A DNA stretch of 5,558 bases, taken from positions 1 through 5,558 of the forward strand of contig DAOVWV010000134.1 of NCBI GenBank assembly GCA_030636485.1. Reading direction: 5' to 3'. Below, piece by piece: positions 1 to 5,508 of the stretch. The first letter of the stretch is position 1; each line of letters starts with the position of its first letter. A program made the position numbers and the translations under genes. The notes below the pieces were generated by a model, which did not search any database, had not been told where the DNA came from, and saw nothing but the letters and a program-made list of their open reading frames with translations. The DNA is from Methyloprofundus sp. Its GTDB lineage: Bacteria > Pseudomonadota > Gammaproteobacteria > Methylococcales > Methylomonadaceae.

Positions 1-86
1 CGAAAACCTGCATCAGCCACTATGTTTTTTATATTATCAAGTTGTGTAGGTGAATCATCGACAACCAATATGCTTTGAATACTCAT
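1..86 (-). CDS. CheY/PilH-like response regulator, N-terminal fragment (runs off left edge)
   Basis: Only the first 28 codons are inside the window; the gene continues beyond base 1. The translation begins MSIQSILVVDDSPTQLDN, which is the first beta strand of a receiver domain (SILVVDD) followed by the DSPTQ turn. The paired aspartates at residues 10 and 11 are the Mg2+-binding acidic residues of phosphorylated receivers. The phosphoacceptor Asp, the Thr/Ser and the Lys lie outside the window. Family knowledge: VDDSPT followed by a short helix is typical of PilH/PilG and CheY single-domain regulators that act beside CheW, a chemoreceptor and a CheA-type kinase. The ATG is well supported by a GAGGG Shine-Dalgarno sequence 8 bases upstream. 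The gene lies 91 bases downstream of another response regulator on the same strand, with no terminator seen between them, so the two may be co-transcribed. Receiver assignment is secure; the PilH label is inference. Confidence 0.85.
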   Translation of the reverse strand, partial: MSIQSILVVDDSPTQLDNIKNIVADAGF

Positions 87-94
87 TTTTATAG

Positions 95-99
95 CCCTC
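95..99 (-). promoter_or_regulatory. Shine-Dalgarno site of the left-edge response regulator
   Basis: On the minus strand GAGGG lies 8 bases before the ATG at 84-86. It is the best ribosome binding site in the window and fixes the start of the truncated gene. Confidence 0.7.
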
Positions 100-177
100 T
101 ATTATTGTTAGTAAAGTAATTTTTAGTTTTGTTATTTATGGGTAAATCTTTTTATATTGTTCTGTAGAAATCTGCAC

Positions 178-930
178 TTAGTTTTTTTGATACTCATCAA
201 GCCAATTGACAACACGCTTAAGAACTTTTTGAAATTCATTGCGATCAACCGGTTTGGTAAGATAGGTGCTGCACCCCGCCATGACACCCTTCACTTCATC
301 TAAAGGCGATGTTTTTCCAGTCAACATAATAATGGGCGTTTTCTTAATGGTTTTGCGTAATGTCTTACACACTTCAAAGCCATCAATTCCTGGCATGACG
401 ATATCCAGAAAAATCAGATCATATTTTTTTTGTGCGGCAAGCTCCAGTGCAGCCTCGCCACAGTCAGCCTGGTCTATATTAAGCTTTTGAGGAATACGCT
501 GTAGCTCAACTTCCAGCGCTTTACGCATGGCTGCGCTATCGTCAACGACCAAAGCATTGTATTCACTTGCTGGCACCACCACATCACTAACGGAAAAGTT
601 AATTTGATCCAGCGTTTCAAGAATTAAAGAAGCCCGTAGTGGGTAGGGAGTATAGTGATATGCAGAATTGGCAGGTTGATCCTTTGCTGCAATGACAATG
701 GCTATCTGCGGTGATTTTTTTAAAAGGTTGGTTGCTTCGACTTTTGCCTGTTGACTACTAAGACACAAAAACAGAATATCAATTTTTTGCGTATCAGTAT
801 CAATATCCAGCATCAGGTTATAGCAACGCTGGCGCTTATGTGAAAGTTGGAAAAGTTGCTCTATATTCTGATTTTCTTTTACCGAAAACCCAATCAGTGC
901 AACGTTAAAACGACCTTGTTCAGTGCTCAT
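178..930 (-). CDS. Two-domain response regulator: degenerate N-terminal receiver plus intact C-terminal receiver
   Basis: The product has 250 residues. Residues 125-245 form a complete receiver domain: acidic pair D130/D131 in ALVVDDS, phosphoacceptor D176 in FLDIVMPGIDG, T204 in IMLTGK and K226 in YLTKPV. It should therefore accept a phosphate from a histidine kinase. Residues 1-120 look like a second, decayed receiver. Hydrophobic strands are visible at about 8-16 (NVALIGFS), 51-58 (DILFLCLS) and 75-82 (QIAIVIAA), followed by PYPLRASLILETLDQI near 95-110. The acidic pair, the phosphoacceptor Asp and the Lys-Pro are all missing. No DNA-binding or enzymatic output domain is present, so output is probably by protein-protein contact in the cytoplasm. 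The ATG is supported by an in-frame TAA three codons upstream. A PilH-like receiver gene follows 91 bases downstream, which suggests type IV pilus or chemosensory control. That role is inference; the receiver call is firm. Confidence 0.9.
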   Translation of the reverse strand: MSTEQGRFNVALIGFSVKENQNIEQLFQLSHKRQRCYNLMLDIDTDTQKIDILFLCLSSQQAKVEATNLLKKSPQIAIVIAAKDQPANSAYHYTPYPLRASLILETLDQINFSVSDVVVPASEYNALVVDDSAAMRKALEVELQRIPQKLNIDQADCGEAALELAAQKKYDLIFLDIVMPGIDGFEVCKTLRKTIKKTPIIMLTGKTSPLDEVKGVMAGCSTYLTKPVDRNEFQKVLKRVVNWLDEYQKN

Positions 931-941
931 ATCTGCTTAAT

Positions 942-960
942 AATCCTTATTGAATCCTTA
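942..960 (-). repeat. Short direct repeat TAAGGATT x2 before the response regulator start
   Basis: On the minus strand TAAGGATT occurs twice, separated by CAA, just ahead of the response regulator start. The nearer AAGG is about 14 bases from the ATG, which is long for a Shine-Dalgarno site. The repeat may be a weak ribosome binding site, a regulator half-site pair, or chance. Confidence 0.3.
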
Positions 961-1056
961 TCCACTTCCTTTCATCTCAACAATGCCCACCTATAAGCTG
1001 AGCCTTATGGAATCTAGGTAATTGAAGAACATTCATTATTTTTTAAGTACGTTTTG

Positions 1057-1085
1057 AGTATAGTTTATAGTCTTATTTTACACAA
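1057..1085 (-). promoter_or_regulatory. Tentative sigma70 promoter for the response regulator gene
   Basis: On the minus strand TTGTGT (1085-1080) is followed after 17 bases by TATACT (1062-1057), five of six matches to the -10 consensus but only the TTG core of the -35. It would give a leader of about 120 bases. The region is so AT-rich that chance matches are expected. Confidence 0.25.
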
Positions 1086-1131
1086 AAAAAATATGTCTAT
1101 ATCAATGCAATTTATGCGTTAGATAAATCAA

Positions 1132-1197
1132 ATTCATAGCCCAATAATAAAGCCATTATCACTTCGTTAATCATAAGCTACTGAATCTATTTTTTTT
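1132..1197 (+). terminator. Possible plus-strand terminator-like structure with T run
   Basis: ATTCATAGC (1132-1140) can pair with GCTACTGAAT (1177-1186), leaving one bulged base and a 36-base loop. A run of eight T follows at 1190-1197. The long loop makes it a poor intrinsic terminator. No plus-strand gene lies upstream within the gap, so it could only serve an unrecognised transcript. Confidence 0.2.
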
Positions 1198-1242
1198 ATT
1201 TCACCACCAAGCCTAGGGTTACTCCTGCAGCAGAATCTTAAT

Positions 1243-1270
1243 AAAAAATAAAAAAAAGGCAAGACTTGCC
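1243..1270 (-). terminator. Intrinsic terminator-like hairpin on the minus strand without an obvious gene
   Basis: Read on the minus strand, GGCAAGTCTTGCC (1270-1258) forms a five-base-pair stem with a GTC loop. It is followed at once by eight T, then A and six more T. The layout is that of a short rho-independent terminator. The gene it would serve must lie between about 1270 and 1504 on the minus strand, where no credible protein is encoded. A small RNA, or an end point for transcripts leaking from the ilvA promoter region, would explain it. Confidence 0.45.
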
Positions 1271-1401
1271 GCAACACATGCGCTATCGAACCCTAATGAA
1301 TGGCAGGCTGACATAGGAAAAAAACAGACACATAAATATGCTGCCCAGAATAAACTTTAATAAAAATTCAATAAATCGCTGCATCTACTCCGCATGATAT
1401 T

Positions 1402-1430
1402 TTAAAAGTGCATTCCGGATATGGGATAAT
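1402..1430 (+). promoter_or_regulatory. Probable sigma70 promoter of ilvA
   Basis: TTAAAA (1402-1407, four of six matches to TTGACA) is followed after exactly 17 bases by GATAAT (1425-1430, five of six matches to TATAAT). A TG at 1422-1423 gives an extended -10 element (TGGGATAAT). Transcription would start near 1437, leaving a leader of about 68 bases before ilvA. Confidence 0.5.
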
Positions 1431-1452
1431 GCTTATAAAACATCTGGATCTG

Positions 1453-1515
1453 ATGCGGGAACAGTCACTCTTAATAAAATTTTCATTAAAGCACTTTAAA
1501 ACTTATGCCCCTTAA
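1453..1515 (+). CDS. Possible 20-codon leader reading frame overlapping the ilvA start
   Basis: ATG at 1453 opens a frame MREQSLLIKFSLKHFKTYAP that stops with TAA at 1513-1515, overlapping the first 11 bases of ilvA in another frame. It carries consecutive Leu-Leu-Ile codons (CTC TTA ATA), with ATA a usually rare isoleucine codon. It begins about 16 bases after the predicted transcription start. Its own ribosome binding signal is poor: GGA only four bases upstream. It could couple translation into ilvA, which has no good Shine-Dalgarno sequence. Such a short frame can also arise by chance, and no attenuator hairpin with a T run is seen. Confidence 0.2.
   Translation: MREQSLLIKFSLKHFKTYAP
1486..1499 (+). 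repeat. Short inverted repeat in front of the ilvA start codon
   Basis: TTAAAG and CTTTAA flank a two-base spacer, ending five bases before the ATG. It occupies the place where a ribosome binding site would sit. The arms are AT-rich and only six bases long, so the fold is weak. Confidence 0.3.
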
Positions 1516-3028
1516 TTACATAGAAAAAATATTACGCGCCAAAGTTTACGATGTTGCTGAAGAGAGCCCGCTGGATTTTGCACCGAATTTATCAGCACGC
1601 TATAAAAACCCGATTTATTTAAAGCGGGAGGATCTACAAGCTGTCTTCTCTTTTAAATTACGCGGTGCTTATAATAAAATTGCCTCCCTAACAGAACCAG
1701 CAAAGCAGCACGGTATTATTGCTGCATCTGCGGGAAATCACGCTCAGGGTGTCGCTTTATCGGCTAAAAAACTCGCCATAAAAGCACTGATTGTAATGCC
1801 TGAAACAACGCCCGAGATTAAAGTTAAATCGGTACGGGCTTTAGGTGCAAACGTTATTTTGCATGGTGAAGCTTTTGACGATGCCTATACACATGACAGG
1901 CAACTTGCAAAAGAACATAAGATGACTTTTATTCACCCTTACGATGATGCAGAGGTTATTGCCGGACAAGGCACAGTCGCCATGGAGATTCTGCGCCAGA
2001 ACACCGGTGCCATTGAAGCCATTTTTGTGCCTGTCGGTGGCGGTGGATTAATCGCTGGAATTGCCGTTTATGCAAAATTCGTGCGTCCGGATATTAAAAT
2101 TATTGGTGTCGAACCCGATGACTCTGATTGCCTGAATCAGGCATTAAAAGCCAATCGGCGGGTGACTCTGAAACAAGTCGGTTTATTTGCCGATGGTGTT
2201 GCCGTCAAGCAAATAGGTAAAGAGCCTTTTCGCTTGGCCAGAAATCTGGTTGACGAAGTGATTACCGTTAATACCGATGAAATTTGTGCAGCGATTAAGG
2301 ATATTTTTGATGATACACGCTCAGTTGCAGAACCGGCGGGGGCACTTGCAATAGCTGGCTTAAAAAAATATGTGGAAAGAGAACAAATAAGTGATAAAAC
2401 CTTGATCGCGATAGAAAGCGGAGCCAATATCAATTTTGACCGTTTACGCTATGTTGCTGAACGTGCACAGGTCGGTGAGCATAGGGAAATTTTATTGGCT
2501 GTCAGCATTGCCGAACAACCCGGCAGCTTTCTAACTTTTTGCAAATTATTAGGTAAGCGTAGTATTACTGAATTTAATTATCGCTATTCCGCTTCCGCTG
2601 CGGCACATATTTTTGTCGGTATCTCCAGCAATGGAGATCTGGAAGATAAAACTGACATTATTCATCGACTGGAACAAAAGGGCTGCTCTGTGACCGATAT
2701 GACCCAGAACGAACTGGCGAAGGAACATATTCGTTATATGGTTGGAGGGCATGCACCGGGTAAAATAAATGAAGTAATTTATAGTTTACAATTCCCCGAA
2801 CGGCCAGGTGCCTTATTGCGTTTTTTAAGTTCTTTAGGGAGTCAATGGAACATCAGTTTATTCCATTATCGTAACCACGGCGCTGCCTTTGGCAAGGTAT
2901 TAATCGGTGTGCAAATAGCACAAAATGAGAAAGTGGCGCTGCAACACTGCTTTGATGCTCTGGGGTTTCTGTATACTGAGGAAACGGGGAACCCTGCCTA
3001 TCAATTATTCAGTGGTGGGCTTGTGTAG
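1505..3028 (+). CDS. ilvA: Threonine ammonia-lyase (threonine deaminase), biosynthetic long form
   Basis: This PLP enzyme converts L-threonine to 2-oxobutanoate and ammonia, the committed step of isoleucine synthesis, in the cytoplasm. The 507 residues match the length of the E. coli enzyme (514). The fold-type II catalytic domain spans about 1-320: the PLP lysine is K51 in FSFKLRGAY, the substrate/cofactor loop is SAGNHAQG at 75-82, the phosphate-binding glycine loop is GGGGL at 178-182, and SGANINF is at 305-311. Two ACT-like regulatory domains follow, near 328-400 (EILLAVSIAEQPGSF) and 423-495 (EVIYSLQFPERPGALLRF). Two such domains mark the long biosynthetic form, normally inhibited by isoleucine and reactivated by valine. 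An in-frame TAA at 1487-1489 with no start codon after it supports this ATG. No good Shine-Dalgarno sequence is visible. The gene stands alone, converging with the TPR gene 63 bases away. Confidence 0.97.
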   Translation: MPLNYIEKILRAKVYDVAEESPLDFAPNLSARYKNPIYLKREDLQAVFSFKLRGAYNKIASLTEPAKQHGIIAASAGNHAQGVALSAKKLAIKALIVMPETTPEIKVKSVRALGANVILHGEAFDDAYTHDRQLAKEHKMTFIHPYDDAEVIAGQGTVAMEILRQNTGAIEAIFVPVGGGGLIAGIAVYAKFVRPDIKIIGVEPDDSDCLNQALKANRRVTLKQVGLFADGVAVKQIGKEPFRLARNLVDEVITVNTDEICAAIKDIFDDTRSVAEPAGALAIAGLKKYVEREQISDKTLIAIESGANINFDRLRYVAERAQVGEHREILLAVSIAEQPGSFLTFCKLLGKRSITEFNYRYSASAAAHIFVGISSNGDLEDKTDIIHRLEQKGCSVTDMTQNELAKEHIRYMVGGHAPGKINEVIYSLQFPERPGALLRFLSSLGSQWNISLFHYRNHGAAFGKVLIGVQIAQNEKVALQHCFDALGFLYTEETGNPAYQLFSGGLV

Positions 3029-3072
3029 GAGGCTGTCACTGCTATTTTGCCTAAGGGTACCATCACGGTTCA

Positions 3073-3085
3073 GAGGCGTCGCCTC
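3073..3085. repeat. Small GC-rich hairpin between convergent ilvA and TPR genes
   Basis: GAGGC, GTC and GCCTC form a five-base-pair stem with a three-base loop within the 63-base gap. GGTA (3056-3059) and TACC (3089-3092) could close an outer stem around it. No T run follows on either strand, so it is not a classical intrinsic terminator, though it may still help separate the converging transcripts. Confidence 0.4.
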
Positions 3086-3091
3086 GCATAC

Positions 3092-3772
3092 CTATTTATA
3101 GGCAATAGAAAAAATTTGTTTATGACTGTCAGGAGCTGGGGAGATTTCTCGTATGCCAAGTTTAACTTGATTATGTAACTGGGTATCCGCAAATATCTGT
3201 GTCGCCCTGACAGGAATGGCCAACGCACGTTTAAAGTATTTCATGGCTTGTTGTTGCTGGCCTTGCCTGCTTAAAAAGTCGGCATAGAAATAGTTTGCAT
3301 CAATGGTATTTGGGTTGATGAGTAGTGCTTTTTTCAGCATGGCCTGAGCTTTATCATCGTCCCCATAAGCAATAGGCCAGCCTGGCACCCGATAATAAAG
3401 CGACCCTAAAGTAACAAATGCCGCACCTTCTGAGGCATTTGGGTTCAGTGCTATTGCGCGTAATAACAAATCACGCGCCTGATGTATTGCCTGTAGTGCA
3501 CTTAATGGATCAATATTGTCTGCATTACTGGCGACAATAATTGCCTGCTGAATGATTAACTCGGCCTGATCTGGGTATTGAGTGTTTAACACCTGTAGCT
3601 CAGCCAAAAGCTGCGTGAATGCAATATTACGCTGTTCTTTTGCAATATTATAATGAGTATACGCCCATTCTGACTCGATTCTTTGTATGGCATGCTCTAA
3701 TGCATCAGCCATAACAAGAGTCGAGTTAAAATGGATAAAGGCAAAAAGAAAAATAGCATATATTTGTTTCAT
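3092..3772 (-). CDS. Secreted or periplasmic tetratricopeptide (TPR) repeat protein
   Basis: With the ATG at 3770-3772 the product has 226 residues and begins with a signal-peptide-like segment: MKQ, then the hydrophobic run IYAIFLFAFI, and a possible cleavage site near residue 22-24 (VMA/DA). The body is helical. TPR-like units are seen at about 88-112 (ARDLLLRAIALNPNA), 116-154 and 157-187 (ANYFYADFLSRQGQ...FKRALAIP). Between them is the distinctive YYRVPGWPIAYGDDDKA at 126-142, followed by a repeat of the LLINPNTIDANYFYA type, reminiscent of TRAP-transporter TatT-like TPR proteins. No enzymatic motif is visible; binding or scaffold work in the periplasm is the likely role. Upstream in-frame starts (ATG 3809-3811, TTG 3818-3820) would add 13-16 residues before the signal peptide and lie inside a palindrome, so the shorter form is preferred. 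None of the starts has a good ribosome binding site. It is probably the last gene of the galE operon. Confidence 0.8.
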   Translation of the reverse strand: MKQIYAIFLFAFIHFNSTLVMADALEHAIQRIESEWAYTHYNIAKEQRNIAFTQLLAELQVLNTQYPDQAELIIQQAIIVASNADNIDPLSALQAIHQARDLLLRAIALNPNASEGAAFVTLGSLYYRVPGWPIAYGDDDKAQAMLKKALLINPNTIDANYFYADFLSRQGQQQQAMKYFKRALAIPVRATQIFADTQLHNQVKLGIREISPAPDSHKQIFSIAYK

Positions 3773-3794
3773 GGAGACAAATATAATGGCTAAT

Positions 3795-3828
3795 TCTCTT
3801 TTTTGCAACATTTGTTGCAAAAAAGAGA
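3795..3828. repeat. Perfect 16-bp inverted repeat with two-base spacer
   Basis: The left arm TCTCTTTTTTGCAACA (3795-3810) and the right arm TGTTGCAAAAAAGAGA (3813-3828) are exact reverse complements around TT. It begins on the base after the CYTH stop codon (minus strand) and ends 22 bases before the preferred TPR start. In RNA it would make a long hairpin with a GC-containing tip and an A/U lower stem. The T runs lie inside the arms rather than after the stem, so it lacks the classical intrinsic terminator layout on both strands. RNA processing, mRNA end protection, or a DNA-binding site are alternatives. Confidence 0.85.
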
Positions 3829-4296
3829 CTACCAGTTTGAATAAGGCTGCTTTGCTAATTGATTATTGTAATAACGAACATCTTCTGTCACTTCTTCCCC
3901 GACCCAGTCAGGCCTTTCAAATGCCTCATCTGTCGCGGACAACTCAATTTCAGCCACAATCAGCCCGGTATTTTCTGCCGAAAATTCATCTATTTCCCAG
4001 GTGTGCTGCTTAATAACAACAAGGTGGCGTGTTTTTTCAACCAGCGGCTTGTGACATAAAGTATCCAACAATTCATGCGCATCTTCAGCAGGTATATCAT
4101 ATTCATATTCATGCCGCTGCGCCCCTATTGTGGCACTTTTGATATTTATTTTCGCAGTATCGTCACTGACCCTGACTCTGACCGAACTATGCTCATCACT
4201 ATTCAAATAACCCTGCCGATAATTGATTGACTTTGAAACCAAAGCACGCCAGTTATCATTCGCAAGTAAAAATTTACGTTCTATTTCAATTGCCAT
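3829..4296 (-). CDS. CYTH domain protein, probable inorganic triphosphatase (TTM family)
   Basis: The 155 residues form a single CYTH/triphosphate tunnel metalloenzyme domain. The signature ExExK is E4-E6-K8 in AIEIERKFLL. Other charged tunnel residues are visible: R27 in YRQGYL, R40 and R42 in VRVRV, K53 in INIKS, E63/E65 in RHEYEYDI, K88 and R90 in VEKTR, E101/D103 in WEIDEF, and E116/E118 in VAEIEL. The C-terminal block GEEVTED (133-139) with RYYNNQLA (141-148) resembles the tripolyphosphatase of Nitrosomonas europaea. Members of this family are often labelled adenylate cyclase, but short single-domain forms of this type hydrolyse tripolyphosphate or other triphosphates with Mg2+ or Mn2+. 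The exact substrate cannot be read from the sequence. The ATG lies 5 bases after the galE stop, so translational coupling is likely; the Shine-Dalgarno sequence is weak. The protein is cytoplasmic, with no signal peptide. Confidence 0.93.
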   Translation of the reverse strand: MAIEIERKFLLANDNWRALVSKSINYRQGYLNSDEHSSVRVRVSDDTAKINIKSATIGAQRHEYEYDIPAEDAHELLDTLCHKPLVEKTRHLVVIKQHTWEIDEFSAENTGLIVAEIELSATDEAFERPDWVGEEVTEDVRYYNNQLAKQPYSNW

Positions 4297-4301
4297 TTAT
4301 T

Positions 4302-5342
4302 CTACTCATATCCACTCGGATTTTGACTTTGCCAACGCCAGGTATCTGCAACCATCTCGTCTAGCTGTTTCTCTGTTTTCCAACCCAGCTCACGTAGAGC
4401 CAAACCTGGATCGGCATAGTTTTCTGCAACATCACCCGTACGACGCGCGACAATTTTATACTGAATTGTTTTTTCTGTTATACGCTCAAATGCTGCAATA
4501 ATTTCCAGCACACTATAGCCCTTCCCTGCCCCGAGGTTATATGCCTTACAGCCACTCCCTTTGCCCAGAGAGTTAAGTGCGCAAAGGTGCCCCTTAACCA
4601 AATCAACGACATGAATATAATCACGCACTCCAGTACCATCAATAGTCGGGTAGTCTCCACCGAACACCGACAGTTGCTCTAGCTTACCGACAGCAACCTG
4701 AGAGACATAAGGCACCAGGTTATTGGGAATACCATTAGGGTCTTCGCCTATCAGGCCACTGATATGCGCACCAATGGGATTAAAATAGCGCAATAAAACA
4801 ATTTCCCAGGGTTTACTGGCATTAGACAAAACATCAGCCTGCGCCAGATCCTTTAAGATATCCTCAACCATTGCCTTTGACTTGCCATAAGGGTTAGTCG
4901 CACCAAACACGGGGAGATCTTCCGTATATTTTACTGTATCTGGCTCACCATAAACCGTTGCAGATGAGCTAAAAATAATTTTTTTAACGCCAAACTGTTC
5001 CATCACTTCGGTTAACGTCAGTGTGCCACACACATTATTCTGATAATATCTTATCGGCTGCTCGCAGGACTCGCCTACTGCTTTCAAGCCTGCAAAATGC
5101 ATCACGGCATAAATATCATGCGCGGTAAAAATATTGCTTAATGCTTGCTTATCTCGAATATCTGCCTGCACAAACGTCAGAGACTTTCCCGCGATCTTTT
5201 CAACCCGCGCCAAAGAATCAGATTTGCTATTGGATAAATTATCAATAACGACAACATCGTAATTTTCTTGTAATAATTCAACACAGGCATGACTACCAAT
5301 ATAACCTGCACCACCTGTCACTAAAATCTTTTGTCTATTCAT
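4302..5342 (-). CDS. galE: UDP-glucose 4-epimerase
   Basis: This short-chain dehydrogenase/reductase family enzyme interconverts UDP-glucose and UDP-galactose using tightly bound NAD, supplying sugar donors for LPS or exopolysaccharide. The 346 residues fit the family (E. coli GalE has 338). The NAD-binding Rossmann motif is TGGAGYIGSH at 9-18. The catalytic residues are S127 in FSSSATVYG and the Y152-xxx-K156 pair in NPYGKSK. LRYFNPIGAH (184-193), the NNLVPYVSQVAVGK stretch (207-220) and GTGVRDYIHVVDL (236-248) are classical GalE substrate-binding segments, and RRTGDVAENYADP lies at 300-312. The ATG is preceded by a modest AGG four bases away. The gene is complete and looks functional. It heads a tight minus-strand group with the CYTH and TPR genes. 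No other galactose catabolism gene (galK, galT) is in view, so an anabolic, polysaccharide-related role is more likely; that is inference. Confidence 0.97.
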   Translation of the reverse strand: MNRQKILVTGGAGYIGSHACVELLQENYDVVVIDNLSNSKSDSLARVEKIAGKSLTFVQADIRDKQALSNIFTAHDIYAVMHFAGLKAVGESCEQPIRYYQNNVCGTLTLTEVMEQFGVKKIIFSSSATVYGEPDTVKYTEDLPVFGATNPYGKSKAMVEDILKDLAQADVLSNASKPWEIVLLRYFNPIGAHISGLIGEDPNGIPNNLVPYVSQVAVGKLEQLSVFGGDYPTIDGTGVRDYIHVVDLVKGHLCALNSLGKGSGCKAYNLGAGKGYSVLEIIAAFERITEKTIQYKIVARRTGDVAENYADPGLALRELGWKTEKQLDEMVADTWRWQSQNPSGYE

Positions 5343-5373
5343 TTAACCTACACTGTTGCTAAATATTTTCTTT

Positions 5374-5402
5374 ACTATAGTTTCTCAGTTAAATAAATTC
5401 CA
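5374..5402 (-). promoter_or_regulatory. Tentative promoter of the galE group
   Basis: On the minus strand TATAGT (5379-5374) matches five of six bases of a -10 element. A weak TGGAAT (5402-5397) lies 17 bases upstream in the -35 position. Transcription would begin about 25 bases before the galE ATG. The -35 match is poor. Confidence 0.25.
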
Positions 5403-5410
5403 TTTGTACA

Positions 5411-5443
5411 ACGGATAACATCCCTTTGAGGGAGGGTATCCGT
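5411..5443. repeat. Imperfect 14-bp-arm hairpin upstream of galE
   Basis: ACGGATAACATCCC (5411-5424) pairs with GGGAGGGTATCCGT (5430-5443) at 12 of 14 positions around the loop TTTGA. The outer seven pairs and inner four pairs are perfect. Read on the plus strand, TTATTTTT (5448-5455) follows after a four-base gap, loosely terminator-like, but no plus-strand gene is seen upstream. Read on the minus strand no T run follows. It may mark the end of the gene to the right, a regulator site ahead of galE, or an intergenic repeat. Confidence 0.55.
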
Positions 5444-5508
5444 GAAGTTATTTTTCTGAAAATCTATACCCTTGAACTGAGCACACTACAAACAATCAAA
5501 AAAATTGA

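Larger units (their letters stand above)
931..1504. other. 574-base intergenic region between divergent response regulator and ilvA
   Basis: No convincing protein gene is visible on either strand; reading frames are short and lack ribosome binding sites. The stretch is strongly AT-rich. It contains tentative promoters for the two flanking divergent genes, two terminator-like structures that point toward each other (plus strand about 1132-1197, minus strand 1270-1243), and three copies of TTAATAAAA at 1238, 1357 and 1471. It is longer than two promoters need, so small RNAs are possible. No riboswitch or tRNA fold was recognised. Confidence 0.6.

Noticed and set aside
1280..1338. Tiny minus-strand frames (13-19 codons) near the orphan terminator
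   Set aside because: They lack ribosome binding sites, show no coding character, and one runs through the terminator T tract.
1238..1479. Three copies of TTAATAAAA about 115-120 bases apart
   Set aside because: The copies are short and the region is very AT-rich, so chance recurrence is likely; no longer repeat unit surrounds them.
2137..2752. Two minus-strand reading frames inside ilvA
   Set aside because: They lie wholly within a well-conserved ilvA coding sequence and have no recognisable motifs.
3061..3086. Possible tRNA T-arm (CGGTTCAGAGGCG)
   Set aside because: The loop does not match GTTCRANNC, and no acceptor, D or anticodon arms or CCA end can be arranged around it.
3687..4013. 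Plus-strand reading frame of 108 codons
   Set aside because: It runs antisense across the ends of the TPR and CYTH genes and through the palindrome. Both of those genes have strong family motifs, and this frame shows no domain.
4223..4660. Antisense and alternative-frame reading frames across the galE/CYTH junction
   Set aside because: They overlap clearly recognised galE and CYTH coding sequence and show no family features.
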